64,000 bases of DNA from Myxococcales bacterium. Lineage in GTDB: Bacteria > Myxococcota_A > Polyangia > Polyangiales > Polyangiaceae. Below the pieces are notes generated by a model. That model saw only the letters and a list, made by a program, of their open reading frames with translations, did no database searches and was not told the DNA's origin. How positions within the stretch are numbered: the first letter of the stretch is position 1; every line of letters starts with the position of its first letter. The stretch lies in assembly GCA_005777185.1 (NCBI GenBank), contig SXNL01000226.1:1-64000 (forward strand), given 5' to 3'. The position numbers and the translations under genes are program-made. Of this stretch, positions 45,118 to 54,500 are shown piece by piece.

Positions 45118-47055
45118 TCACTTCGCGCGGACGGGGACGAGCGGCTCGTCGGTCGGCGCGAGATCGAAGAGGGTCCAGAACGGGTCGAACCGCTCCCGCC
45201 TCCGCGCGGCTCGGTCGATCGGCGGCGGGATCGAGGCGATGTTCTCATCCCAGACGACGAAGCGGATACGGCGTTCCTTGCAGAACCGCCGGAACGCCTC
45301 GTCGTCGACGAGCGCGGCGCTGGGCAGGTACGCGAAGGGCCGCTCGCCGACGGGCATCGAGAGCAGGCCGAGCACGGGCCCGGCCGAGACGGTGAGCGGG
45401 CCGAACGCGAACCCCGAGGAGGAGCCGAACACGCTCGCCGACCACTCCGGCAGGCCCTCGGCGAACATGTAGTTCGGGTGCTTGTAGGTCGTGAGCTGCT
45501 GGACGACTTCGCTCGCGGAGCGCGGAGGCGTGCGGATCGCGACGAAGAAAGGGATCCCCGTCGAATAGCCCCACGCGTAGTGGCACTCGTACGCCGCCAC
45601 GTAGCCGACCGACAGCGCCCACGCGAGCGTCGCCACGCGCGCGAGGACGAACCGGGAGAGGACCCCGTCGAGCACGACCGCGGCAGCCGGAAGGCCGAGG
45701 ACGTGAAGCCAGACCGTGTAGCGCGCCCACCAGCTGAGCGGCGCCAACGCAAAGCAGATCAGGATGTGGGCGAACAAGACGAAGTACGGGATCGCCTCGT
45801 CCCAGGAGCGCGCGCTCCTCGCGGCGCGGGCGCGCATGCCGGCAACGACCAGCGCGGCCGGGAGACCGGCGAGGAGCCAGAGAAAGCCAAGGCCCCCCTC
45901 GCGCGCGTCGAAGAACCGGATCGAGCCGGGCCACAACTGGGCGCGGTAGCCCTGCGTCCAGGCGAAGGCGATCTTCCTCCATGCCGGCCAGCCGCTCATG
46001 AACGCCGGGGTCACGCCTGTCTCGGTGATCTGCTCGCGGAGGGGGATCCCGGGGAGGATCTCTCGACCGCCGAGCGTCACCTGCACGGGGTAGATCGGGT
46101 TCCCCTTGTGCCACGCGTTGCGGACGTAGAAATACCCCGCAACCACGAGCACGACGGCGACGACACCTCCGAGGAACAGAAGGTGCCCACGGAGCCGCGC
46201 ACGCCCGCGCACCACGATGAGCACGCCGAGCACGACGAGCGGCAAGAGGCCGAGCGAGAGCCCCGACGCCTTGATGGACAGCGTGAGCCCCACGCCTGCA
46301 CCGAGCGCCGGGATGGCGCGGACCGCGGAGCGCCCCGCGAGCACGTCGGCGGTCGCCTCGAGCGCGCCCGCCGCGACGACCGCAACCGACGCCGCGAGGG
46401 CGGCGTCCACGTAGGTGGTCGTCGCCTGCGTCACGCACACCGGCACGAAGAGAAAGAGCGCGCCAGAGATCGCCGAGCTCGGCGCCGAGGCCCCGATGCG
46501 CCGCGCGATCGACGCGACGCCGAAGGCCCCCAGGGGGAGGAACGCGAGGTTGACCGCGTTCACCGGGTGGCTCGTCCCCGCCGCGCGCGCGGAGAGGAAC
46601 GCGAGCACCTCGAGCCCCTTCGGGTATCCGTTCAAGAGGTTGTCGACGTAGGACGGCCAGTGGAAGAGCGGCGCGGGCTCCGGCGCGATCCAGTGGACGT
46701 AGCCGCGGAGCGCCCAGTGATGGATGGCGGGGATGTGGTAGGAGTTCCCATCCCAGGACAGGTCCGGCTTGGCGAGGGCGGGGACGAGCAGCGCCACCCA
46801 GAGAACGGCTGCCAGCGCGACGACCGCGCCGGAGGCGACGACGAAGACGCGACCTGTCGGCGGCGGCACGCGCTCGCTCGACGGAGGCAGCCAGCGCGCG
46901 GTCACGGCGGCCGCGACGCCCGACGCGACGAGGATGAGCCAGGCGATCGCCCGGTTGATCTGGATCGTCGCGAGGCTCGCCCCCACCGTGAGCACGAGCG
47001 CGGAGGCGAGGAGGACGGAGAGACCGGAGACGATCCGGAAGGGGCTCGAGCGCAT
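45118..47055 (-). CDS. Polytopic GT-C-type glycosyltransferase-like protein
   Basis: Many TM segments; PDLSWDGNSYHIPAIHHWALRGYVHWI luminal acidic loop; adjacent to UPF0104 and epimerase genes. Confidence 0.75.
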   Translation of the reverse strand: MRSSPFRIVSGLSVLLASALVLTVGASLATIQINRAIAWLILVASGVAAAVTARWLPPSSERVPPPTGRVFVVASGAVVALAAVLWVALLVPALAKPDLSWDGNSYHIPAIHHWALRGYVHWIAPEPAPLFHWPSYVDNLLNGYPKGLEVLAFLSARAAGTSHPVNAVNLAFLPLGAFGVASIARRIGASAPSSAISGALFLFVPVCVTQATTTYVDAALAASVAVVAAGALEATADVLAGRSAVRAIPALGAGVGLTLSIKASGLSLGLLPLVVLGVLIVVRGRARLRGHLLFLGGVVAVVLVVAGYFYVRNAWHKGNPIYPVQVTLGGREILPGIPLREQITETGVTPAFMSGWPAWRKIAFAWTQGYRAQLWPGSIRFFDAREGGLGFLWLLAGLPAALVVAGMRARAARSARSWDEAIPYFVLFAHILICFALAPLSWWARYTVWLHVLGLPAAAVVLDGVLSRFVLARVATLAWALSVGYVAAYECHYAWGYSTGIPFFVAIRTPPRSASEVVQQLTTYKHPNYMFAEGLPEWSASVFGSSSGFAFGPLTVSAGPVLGLLSMPVGERPFAYLPSAALVDDEAFRRFCKERRIRFVVWDENIASIPPPIDRAARRRERFDPFWTLFDLAPTDEPLVPVRAK

Positions 47056-47056
47056 C

Positions 47057-48115
47057 TCAGGCACCGCGCGTCGGACCCGACACGGCCTCGCGGCCGCCAC
47101 GCCATAGCGAGCTTGTCGCCGCGAGGAGGATCGGCGGCAGGCCCGATGCGCCGCGGTCGAGCACGATCGCCACCGTCGCCGCGGCGGGCTCGATCTTGCC
47201 GAGAGAGGCCAGCAGGGCGACACCCGTCACGCCGACCACCCCCTCCGAGAACGGCAGGATCGTGAGCACGCCGGCGAGGAGCGAGACCGGGTACACGAAG
47301 AAGACGACAGGGAGCGAGGCGGGCGAGCCGAGCAGCGCGAGGAGGCACCAGAGCTTGGCGAACTCGATCGACCAGATGACCGCCGAACCGGCGATGTACG
47401 CGAGGAGCGTCGCAGGGAACGTGAAGACCGCGTCCCATGTGCGGAACGTCGCCTGGAACTTCTCGGCGAGTCCCTCCGCGCGCTTCGAATCGAGGCGCCG
47501 GGCGAGCCTGCCGAGGAGCTCCGTGGCCGCGCGTCGGATCCGACCGTTTGTCAGGACGACGAGCCCGACGACGAGCAGGGCGAGCAGGACGACCGCCGCT
47601 CGCAGCCAGCTCGCCACTCCCTCGCCGGACATCGCGAGGCCGGCGACGAGGATCGCGCCCGTGAGGGAAAGGAGATCGAGCATCCGCTCGATGAGCACGA
47701 GCCCGACGCCGGCGCTGAACCCGACGCCGTGCCGGCGCACCAGCTGCGCCTTCACGAAGTCCCCCGCGCGTGCTGGCGTCACGGCGGACGTGCTCAGGCC
47801 GATCAGGAAGATCGCGAAGCCGTCGGTCCACCGGTACTCCGTCGGATGGCAGCGCAAGAGGAGCCTGTGGAAGCGGAGCGCCCTCCCCGCGACGTGGAGC
47901 AGGGCGATCGCGAGCACGAGCGCGATGTGCGTGGCGCGTAGGCGGCCGAGGCCTTCCAGGAGGCGACCGTGGTCGATGGCCCGCCAGGCGAGCGCGAGGA
48001 TGGCAGCATAACCGAGCACGGCGATGACAGGCCGCAGCCTCGACCTTCGTGAGGGAGGCACCGACTCGGCTGGCGGGGACGACGCCCTGGGCGTGGGCGT
48101 GGTGGGTGGGCTCAT
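47057..48115 (-). CDS. UPF0104/AglD-type (lysylphosphatidylglycerol synthase TM-like) membrane protein
   Basis: ATHIALVLAIALLHVAGRALRFHRLL...GLSTSAVTPARAGDFVKAQLVRR...VLIERMLDLLSL...LPFSEGVVGVTGVALLASLG. Confidence 0.88.
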   Translation of the reverse strand: MSPPTTPTPRASSPPAESVPPSRRSRLRPVIAVLGYAAILALAWRAIDHGRLLEGLGRLRATHIALVLAIALLHVAGRALRFHRLLLRCHPTEYRWTDGFAIFLIGLSTSAVTPARAGDFVKAQLVRRHGVGFSAGVGLVLIERMLDLLSLTGAILVAGLAMSGEGVASWLRAAVVLLALLVVGLVVLTNGRIRRAATELLGRLARRLDSKRAEGLAEKFQATFRTWDAVFTFPATLLAYIAGSAVIWSIEFAKLWCLLALLGSPASLPVVFFVYPVSLLAGVLTILPFSEGVVGVTGVALLASLGKIEPAAATVAIVLDRGASGLPPILLAATSSLWRGGREAVSGPTRGA

Positions 48116-49143
48116 GACGGCCGCTCGGTCGCGACGGGCTGCCCGCCGGGGCTCGCCGTCTTGGCCGTGTACCAGCGAAACGTCTCCAGCACCGCCTCCG
48201 TACCCGACCAGCGCGGCGACCACCCCAGGTCGACGCGGGCGCGCTCGGCGTCGAGGTGGTAGTCGAGATCGGCGATCAGGTACTGATCGCGCCGCAGGGG
48301 CGCGATCCGCAGCGCCTCGAGGGCGCGAAGGCCGATCTTCACGGGGCGCCCCGGGACGCCGACCACGCGCGACGTGGATCCGGCGCGCGCGATCACCGCC
48401 TCGATCCACTCGCGCATGGTGGGCACCTCGCGCGCGCGGCAGTTGTACACGCCGAAGCCCTTCGCCGCCCCCGCGTGGAGGACGAGGCTGGCGACGTCCG
48501 CGGAGGCCATCATCTCGTAGCGGTTCTTGCCGTTGCCGATGAGCCAGACGGGGCGGTTCGCCAGGATCCAGTCGAACACGCGCGCGACGACGCCCGTGCG
48601 GCCCGGACCCACGATGAGGCCGGGGCGCACGATCGCGGCGTCGAGGCCGCGCGCGAGCGCCGACTCGACGAGACGCTCCGCCGCGAGCTTCGACTGACCG
48701 TAGGGTCCAAAAGGCGCGCGCGGATGGTCCTCCGAGAGGGGCAGGCGCTGGGGCAGACCATAGACCATGTTCGTCGACACGAACACGAGCCGGGCTGCCT
48801 TCGCCCCCACCGCGGCCTCGATCACGCGCCGCGTCCCCTCGACGTTCACCTCGAAGAACGGCAGGTCGTAGGTGCGCTTCGCAAGCGGCGTGTGGTACTG
48901 GCAGGCCGCGAGGTGCAGGACCGTCTTCGCGCCCGCGAAGGCCTCGGTCATGTCGAAGGAACGCAGGTCCCCCCGGAAGAAGCGCACGCGTTCGGGGACG
49001 GCGCCCGGGAACGGGGCGACGTCGATGACGCGAACGTCGGAGCACGACAGCGCCTGCAGCTGCCGGAGGACCTCGGCGCCGAGGAACCCGGCTCCACCCG
49101 TGACGACGACGGGGCCGTCGATCCGCATCTGAACACCACTCAC
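48112..49143 (-). CDS. NAD-dependent epimerase/dehydratase (extended SDR)
   Basis: VVVTGGAGFLGAEVLRQL...VLHLAA...VFVSTNMVYG...PYGQSKLAAERL. Confidence 0.93.
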   Translation of the reverse strand: MSGVQMRIDGPVVVTGGAGFLGAEVLRQLQALSCSDVRVIDVAPFPGAVPERVRFFRGDLRSFDMTEAFAGAKTVLHLAACQYHTPLAKRTYDLPFFEVNVEGTRRVIEAAVGAKAARLVFVSTNMVYGLPQRLPLSEDHPRAPFGPYGQSKLAAERLVESALARGLDAAIVRPGLIVGPGRTGVVARVFDWILANRPVWLIGNGKNRYEMMASADVASLVLHAGAAKGFGVYNCRAREVPTMREWIEAVIARAGSTSRVVGVPGRPVKIGLRALEALRIAPLRRDQYLIADLDYHLDAERARVDLGWSPRWSGTEAVLETFRWYTAKTASPGGQPVATERPS

Positions 49144-49273
49144 AGCGGCGCCACTATCGTCGCGCCGCGCTCAAAAGTCCACCGCGACCGACCATGCCCG
49201 CGAGCGCGAGCGCGAGCGCGACCGCGCCACGCGGCCAGGCGCGACCCCCGAGACCGGACATGGCGGCGAATAC

Positions 49274-51013
49274 TCACGGATCGTTCCTCATCCACACGTG
49301 GTACGGCCCGAAGGTCGCCCGCTCGTGGTAACGCGAGGCGAGCCACCGGGCCGTATCCGCGCAGCAGTGCTCGAAGTCCTCGTGAGCGGCGGCGTAGCTG
49401 ACGAGCGGCGAGTGGTCGACGAACACGAACGCGGCGGGGGGTGCGGCGTGGAGGCGCGCGAGCATGTCTCGCTCGTGGGCGTCGCGGGCGAGCCTGATCT
49501 GGAAGGCTTCGCCATCGGTGGGGTGGTTCGACCAGCCGCCGTCGAGGGCGGCGTCGGCGTTGAGATCGTACGCGTAGATGTAGGGTGTCGCGGAGCGGCG
49601 ACCTGCGAGGAAGAGCATGTACGGATCCATGCCGTACATCTGCACGCGCGCGTCTTGCGGCGTGTTCGCGCGCAGGTACCACGCCGCCTGACGCATCTCC
49701 CATGGGAAGAAATCGTAGGTCTTGAAGCGATCGTAGTACTCTTGCATCTGCCTGCGCTCGGGGGTCTCCCCACCGGCGAGGATCCAGACGTTCTGGAGAT
49801 GAGGCGACAGGCGGAGCCCGTTCGCCGCCTGCCAGGCCACGGCGCACGCCGTCCCGAGCGCGAGGAGGCGACCCGCGGGACGCGTTCTCGGGGCGCCGCG
49901 ATGGCGCTCCCACAGCGCGACGACGACGACCAGGGCGCCGATCCAGGTCGCCGCCGTGAGCGGGTGGAAGTGGTAGCCGAAGCCCTTGTGCTGCGCGACG
50001 ACGTTCGCGAGCGCCGCGCCGGGCAACAGCGCGATCACGAGCGCGCGCCGCGGCAGAACGCGCACCACGACCAGCGCGAGGACGAAGAGCCCGCAGGCGA
50101 TGGCGGTCGTGCTCGTGGTCAGCGGCCCGTCCTCCCCGAAGATCTCGGGCGCGGACTTGGCCCAGATGAACCGGTAGATGCGCGGGACGTCGCGGAACGC
50201 GATGCGGAGGTACGCGACGAGATCCCCGTAGCGCAGCGTGTACGCGATCGGGGGGATCGCGCCGAGCGCGCCGCCCAGCGCGAACGCCGCGAGCCGGCGC
50301 GGCCTCGACGCGAGGATCTCGTCATCGAAGAGCAGGACGGCGACCTGCACGAGCGAGAACGCGGCGAAGCTCGGCTTCCCGAACCATGCGATCACGGACA
50401 GGGCGCCGATCCACACGATGCGTCGCGTGGCCGAGCGCGACGAGCTCGCCGGGGTCGCGAGCTGGAGCGCGACGCTCGGCAGGAGGAACCAGTCGCAGAA
50501 GCTCTCGCGCTGCGCCTGGTTCCAGTAGAAGTACAGCGCATACTGACCGCTCAACACGACGCACGCCGCGGCGGCCCACGCGCCTCGCTCGAGCGGCGTG
50601 GGGCCCGCGCGCCTCGCGACGACGCCGAGACCTGGCAGGCAGGCGCCCACGAAGGCGAACGCGATCGCGGTGCTCGCGAGATCGAGCATGTGAAAACGGT
50701 GCTCGTCTGCCCCTCCGAGCGCGAGCATCACGAGGTGGATGAGGTGTGTCAGGGGCCCGTTGACGTCACGGATGTCACGGTAGTCGACGTCCCCCTGCTG
50801 CACGGCCCAGGCGATGTACTGGAAGATCCCCTGATCTCGCCCGAGCGTCGTGATCGACGCGCGGTACGTCGTGTCGAGCACCCACCACAGCGGCACGAGC
50901 ACGATCAGGAGCGGGGCGAGCGTCGCGCGCACGACGCGCACCCAGGTCTTCCGCCCCCGGAGGCTCGGTCGTTTGCGCGGCGCCCCCGCGCCTCCCCGCA
51001 CCTCGTCGGTCAC
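49274..51013 (-). CDS. GT39/PMT-like polytopic glycosyltransferase
   Basis: VTDEV GTG start; TTLGRDQGIFQYIAWAVQQGDVDYRDIRDVNGPLTHLIHLV acidic loop; many TM helices. Confidence 0.8.
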   Translation of the reverse strand: MTDEVRGGAGAPRKRPSLRGRKTWVRVVRATLAPLLIVLVPLWWVLDTTYRASITTLGRDQGIFQYIAWAVQQGDVDYRDIRDVNGPLTHLIHLVMLALGGADEHRFHMLDLASTAIAFAFVGACLPGLGVVARRAGPTPLERGAWAAAACVVLSGQYALYFYWNQAQRESFCDWFLLPSVALQLATPASSSRSATRRIVWIGALSVIAWFGKPSFAAFSLVQVAVLLFDDEILASRPRRLAAFALGGALGAIPPIAYTLRYGDLVAYLRIAFRDVPRIYRFIWAKSAPEIFGEDGPLTTSTTAIACGLFVLALVVVRVLPRRALVIALLPGAALANVVAQHKGFGYHFHPLTAATWIGALVVVVALWERHRGAPRTRPAGRLLALGTACAVAWQAANGLRLSPHLQNVWILAGGETPERRQMQEYYDRFKTYDFFPWEMRQAAWYLRANTPQDARVQMYGMDPYMLFLAGRRSATPYIYAYDLNADAALDGGWSNHPTDGEAFQIRLARDAHERDMLARLHAAPPAAFVFVDHSPLVSYAAAHEDFEHCCADTARWLASRYHERATFGPYHVWMRNDP

Positions 51014-51594
51014 GGCGCCGCGCCCGCGGCGGCCCCGCTGAACGCGCGGAGCATCGCGAAGATCAGGACACCCGTCACCGAGACGTACAGCCACAGCGGC
51101 AGCGTCACGCGCGCGACCTTCTTGTGGCTACGGAACCGCCCCGAGAGGGAGAAGAAGAAGCTCGAGAAGACGAGGGGCAGCGTCACCGCCGACAGCACGA
51201 TGTGCGAAACGAGCACGAGGAAGTACACGGGCCGGATCGCGCCTTGCCCGAGGAACCGCGTCTCGCCGTGGACCGCGTGGTAGATGATGTAGGACACGAG
51301 GAACAGGGAGGACGCCCCGAGGGCGCAGAGCATGAAGCGCGCGTGCTCGGCGAGCGCGCGTCGCCGGATGGCGCGCCACGCCAGCACGAGGAACGCAGCG
51401 CTGAGCCCGTTCAGGCCGGCGTTCACCGCCGCGAGGTGACCGACCCAGGGCGGCGCCGAGGTCAGCGGGCCGTGGCCGTAGATGACGAAGAGGAGCGCAC
51501 CGAGCGCGAGCACGCTCACGCCGAGCACGACCGCGACCGCCCGCCTCGGGCTCACGCGCTCGAGGACGGCGATCTGGACGGGCGGGTCGGCCAT
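51010..51594 (-). CDS. DUF420-like membrane protein
   Basis: HLAAVNAGLNGLSAAFLVLAWRAIRRRALAEHARFMLCALGASSLFLVSYIIYHAVHGETRFLGQGAIRPVYFLVLVSHIVLSAV. Confidence 0.85.
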   Translation of the reverse strand: MADPPVQIAVLERVSPRRAVAVVLGVSVLALGALLFVIYGHGPLTSAPPWVGHLAAVNAGLNGLSAAFLVLAWRAIRRRALAEHARFMLCALGASSLFLVSYIIYHAVHGETRFLGQGAIRPVYFLVLVSHIVLSAVTLPLVFSSFFFSLSGRFRSHKKVARVTLPLWLYVSVTGVLIFAMLRAFSGAAAGAAP

Positions 51595-54500
51595 CACCGC
51601 ACGCGCGCGCCGGACCGACGGCGCCGCACGTACGCGAGCACGGCCACGCCGAGCGCGAGCGACATCGGCGCCTCGCTGCTCCGCGTCTGTGAGCAGCCAC
51701 ACCCGGTCTCCGGCGGAGGCGCCGCCGTGGGACGGGGCAGCACGTGGACGTCGATGCGGCTCGTCGCGGCGCTCACGAGCACGCCGTCGTTCGCGCGGAG
51801 GACGAAGCTCAGCGTGGCCGGGGTGGTGGGCGCGTCGATCTCGGGGAGCGACGCACGGATGCGGTCCGTGGCGCTCCACGGGCTGTCGGGGAGGCCGGCC
51901 TCGCCGCATGCCTGCGCCAGGTGCGCCGGCGCGGGCGCGGCCGAGCCTCCGCGCACCGTGAGCGGCGGGCCCGCGACCTGGGTCCACGTGAAGCCGAGCG
52001 GATCCACCGGGATCGGCGCGGCGTCGGTGCCCCCGGGGCGCACGCCGCAGCCCGTGAGGCGCAGCGCATCCCCCACGAAGACGCACGCGGTCGAGGTGCA
52101 CATCGCCTTCTCGGCGGGGCCGAGCCGGTCGAGCGTCTTCTGCGGCGTCGGTGTCGCGAGGACCTTCGCGCTCGGCGCCTTCGCGTCGCAGCCGTCGGCG
52201 TGCGGGACGAAGCCCCAGAAGGGCGTCGAGCTGATCCCCCCGAGCGAGACGTCGTCCACGTCCCACCCCTCCGCCCCGAAGAAGCCGGTCGCCGATCCTG
52301 TGCGGAAGCGGATCAGGACCTTGCCATCCTTGGGTCGCTCGCGGAGCGCGACCGCGATCTTCCCCTCGACCCACGCCGGGTAGCCCGCGCTCTTGAAGAC
52401 GTACGCGGGGCGAGCCTGGCCCGCGGGGACGTCCTTCAGGAGCGGGTTGTCGCTGAGGCGCCCGGGGCTGCCGGGGTCGATCTTCCCCGGGTACGCGAGC
52501 TTCGGATCGGAGACGCTGGACACGTCGACCCAGGTGACACCGTTGTCCACCGAAAGCTCGATCACGCCACCGTCCACGTCGACGTTGCGCCGCGTGGAGT
52601 GCCGGAAGCTGTGGCGGTGCCGGAACGACAGCGTGAAGGTCGCCTCGTCGATCGTGAAGGGAGCGGACGTGAGCCTCTGCTCGACCGGCAGGGGCTGGTC
52701 GGGGACCGTCCAGAACGTGCCATCCGCCGGGGTCGCCTTGCGCGACCACTTGATGGCCGCCCCGCCGGGACCCGTGACCTTCCACGACGTGTTCTTCGCC
52801 TCCATCGAGTCGATGGCGGACTTCTGGTCCTCGTCGGTGTTCGCGCGACCCTGCACCGGCGCCGACAGGACGCGCGGTCGGAGCAAGGTCGGATCGGTGA
52901 CGCGGACGTCGAGCTGGATCGGGCCCGACTTGCTGCCCCGGACGACCGCGCCGGTCCTGGCCGTGCGCGTCTCGAAGGGCCGAAGCGGTCCCACCATGGT
53001 GCGGACCGTGCCGACCGTTCGGCCCTTGTCGTCGAGGAAGGTGACGTCCGGAGAAGGGGTCGAGATCTCGACGGCGGTGTCCGCGAGGGCCCCCACGCCG
53101 ACGTTCCGGACGACCACCTCGACCGCGCCGACCTCGCCCTCGTCGAGGAACGGGTCGTGGTCGCACGTGAGCGCACCCGTCACGAGGACGGCGCTCACGA
53201 TGCGGATGTCGTTGCCCACGTCGAAGCTCTCGATCACGCCCACGTTGTTCGTGCTCTCCTTCGAGGGCCCGCTGGCGCCGACGCCCGCGCCACGGCGCGC
53301 GAACGCCTGGTAGAAGACCTGGAAGTCCCGCTCGTCCCCGGCCAGGCTCGTGGCGAGGAGGGCGTCGCGCGCCTCGATGAGGGTCGGGTCGACCGGCGTG
53401 GTCTTCATCGCCGAGACGAGGTAACGCGCCATGCGCGCCTGCGCTTCGTCGTACGAGAGACGACCCTCGGCGAGCAGCGACGCGTAGCACTCCCACAGCA
53501 TCGACGCCCAGACCTCGCCGGTGGCGTGCACCTCGGCATTGAAGCTCCCATCCTCGCCGAAGCTGATGGGGACGCCGGTGGGCAGCGGTGTGCCGTTCTG
53601 GATGTGCTTGAACGTGAGAGGGTTCTTCCTGAAATCCGTGGAGTAGGGGAGCCGCCGGATGCCGAAGTAATAGTCCGCGCCCGATCCCATCGTCGCGTAG
53701 GCGCCCTTCGGGTACACGCCCGCCCAGCCGCGGCCGGCGGGCGTCTCGACGTCGTCCTTGCGCGCCACGAGCAGGAGCGCCAGGAAGTCGGCCCACCCCT
53801 CGCCGAGGCCGCCCGCCTGGTTGGTGGCGAGGCCGCTACCGTTCCCGATGAGCCGGCTCGACAGGACGTGGCCCCACTCGTGGGCGACGATGGAGGTGTC
53901 GAGCCCGCCATCGAGGTCGACCTGCGGGAAGCGGCGCATCTGCACGGTGGCCGTCCCCGTCGTCGCGGCGGCCTCGAGCGCCTGCCCGTCGGCGAGGTTC
54001 AAGGACAGGATAGGGATGGTGATCCTGTCGCTCGTGCCTCCCATGAACGGCGGCGATCCGGGATCGGCGGAGCTGGGGACGTTGACGACGACCACGCCCA
54101 CCGCGCCCTGATCCTGGACGGCCTGCGCCTTCTGTACGAACGAGCACTGCCCGCGGTGGACGAGCACGATCTTGCCCGCGATGTTCCCCTGTAGCTCCCC
54201 GTCGCACGCGTCGGCGCGATCCGGATCGGCGTTGTCGGCGGCCACGACGACCTGCGCCGTGACGTCGAAGGCGTCCTTCCCGAACCCCGCCAGACCCACC
54301 GCCTTGTCCCCGGCGACGGGGGAAGGAGGGGGCACGTTGAGGACCGCCGTGCTCGGCCCGGAGAACACGAACATCTGGATCCGCGGCGACGCGCCGTCGC
54401 CCGGGACCGTGGCGTTGGCGTTGTTCTTCCCGCTGTAGTCCAGCGCCTCGACGAGGAGCGGATCGTTCTCCTTGCCCCCGCGGAAGAGGTTCTTCGCCTG

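Noticed and set aside
42357-45395. 1012-aa plus-strand ORF
   Set aside because: Shadow of the 1399-aa membrane protein; charge-rich, no motif, no signal
44095-47265. 1056-aa plus-strand ORF
   Set aside because: Shadow of three minus-strand membrane/secreted genes that carry real motifs
51744-54194. 816-aa plus-strand ORF
   Set aside because: Antisense to the M36 protease; repetitive R/D/E/V composition typical of GC shadow
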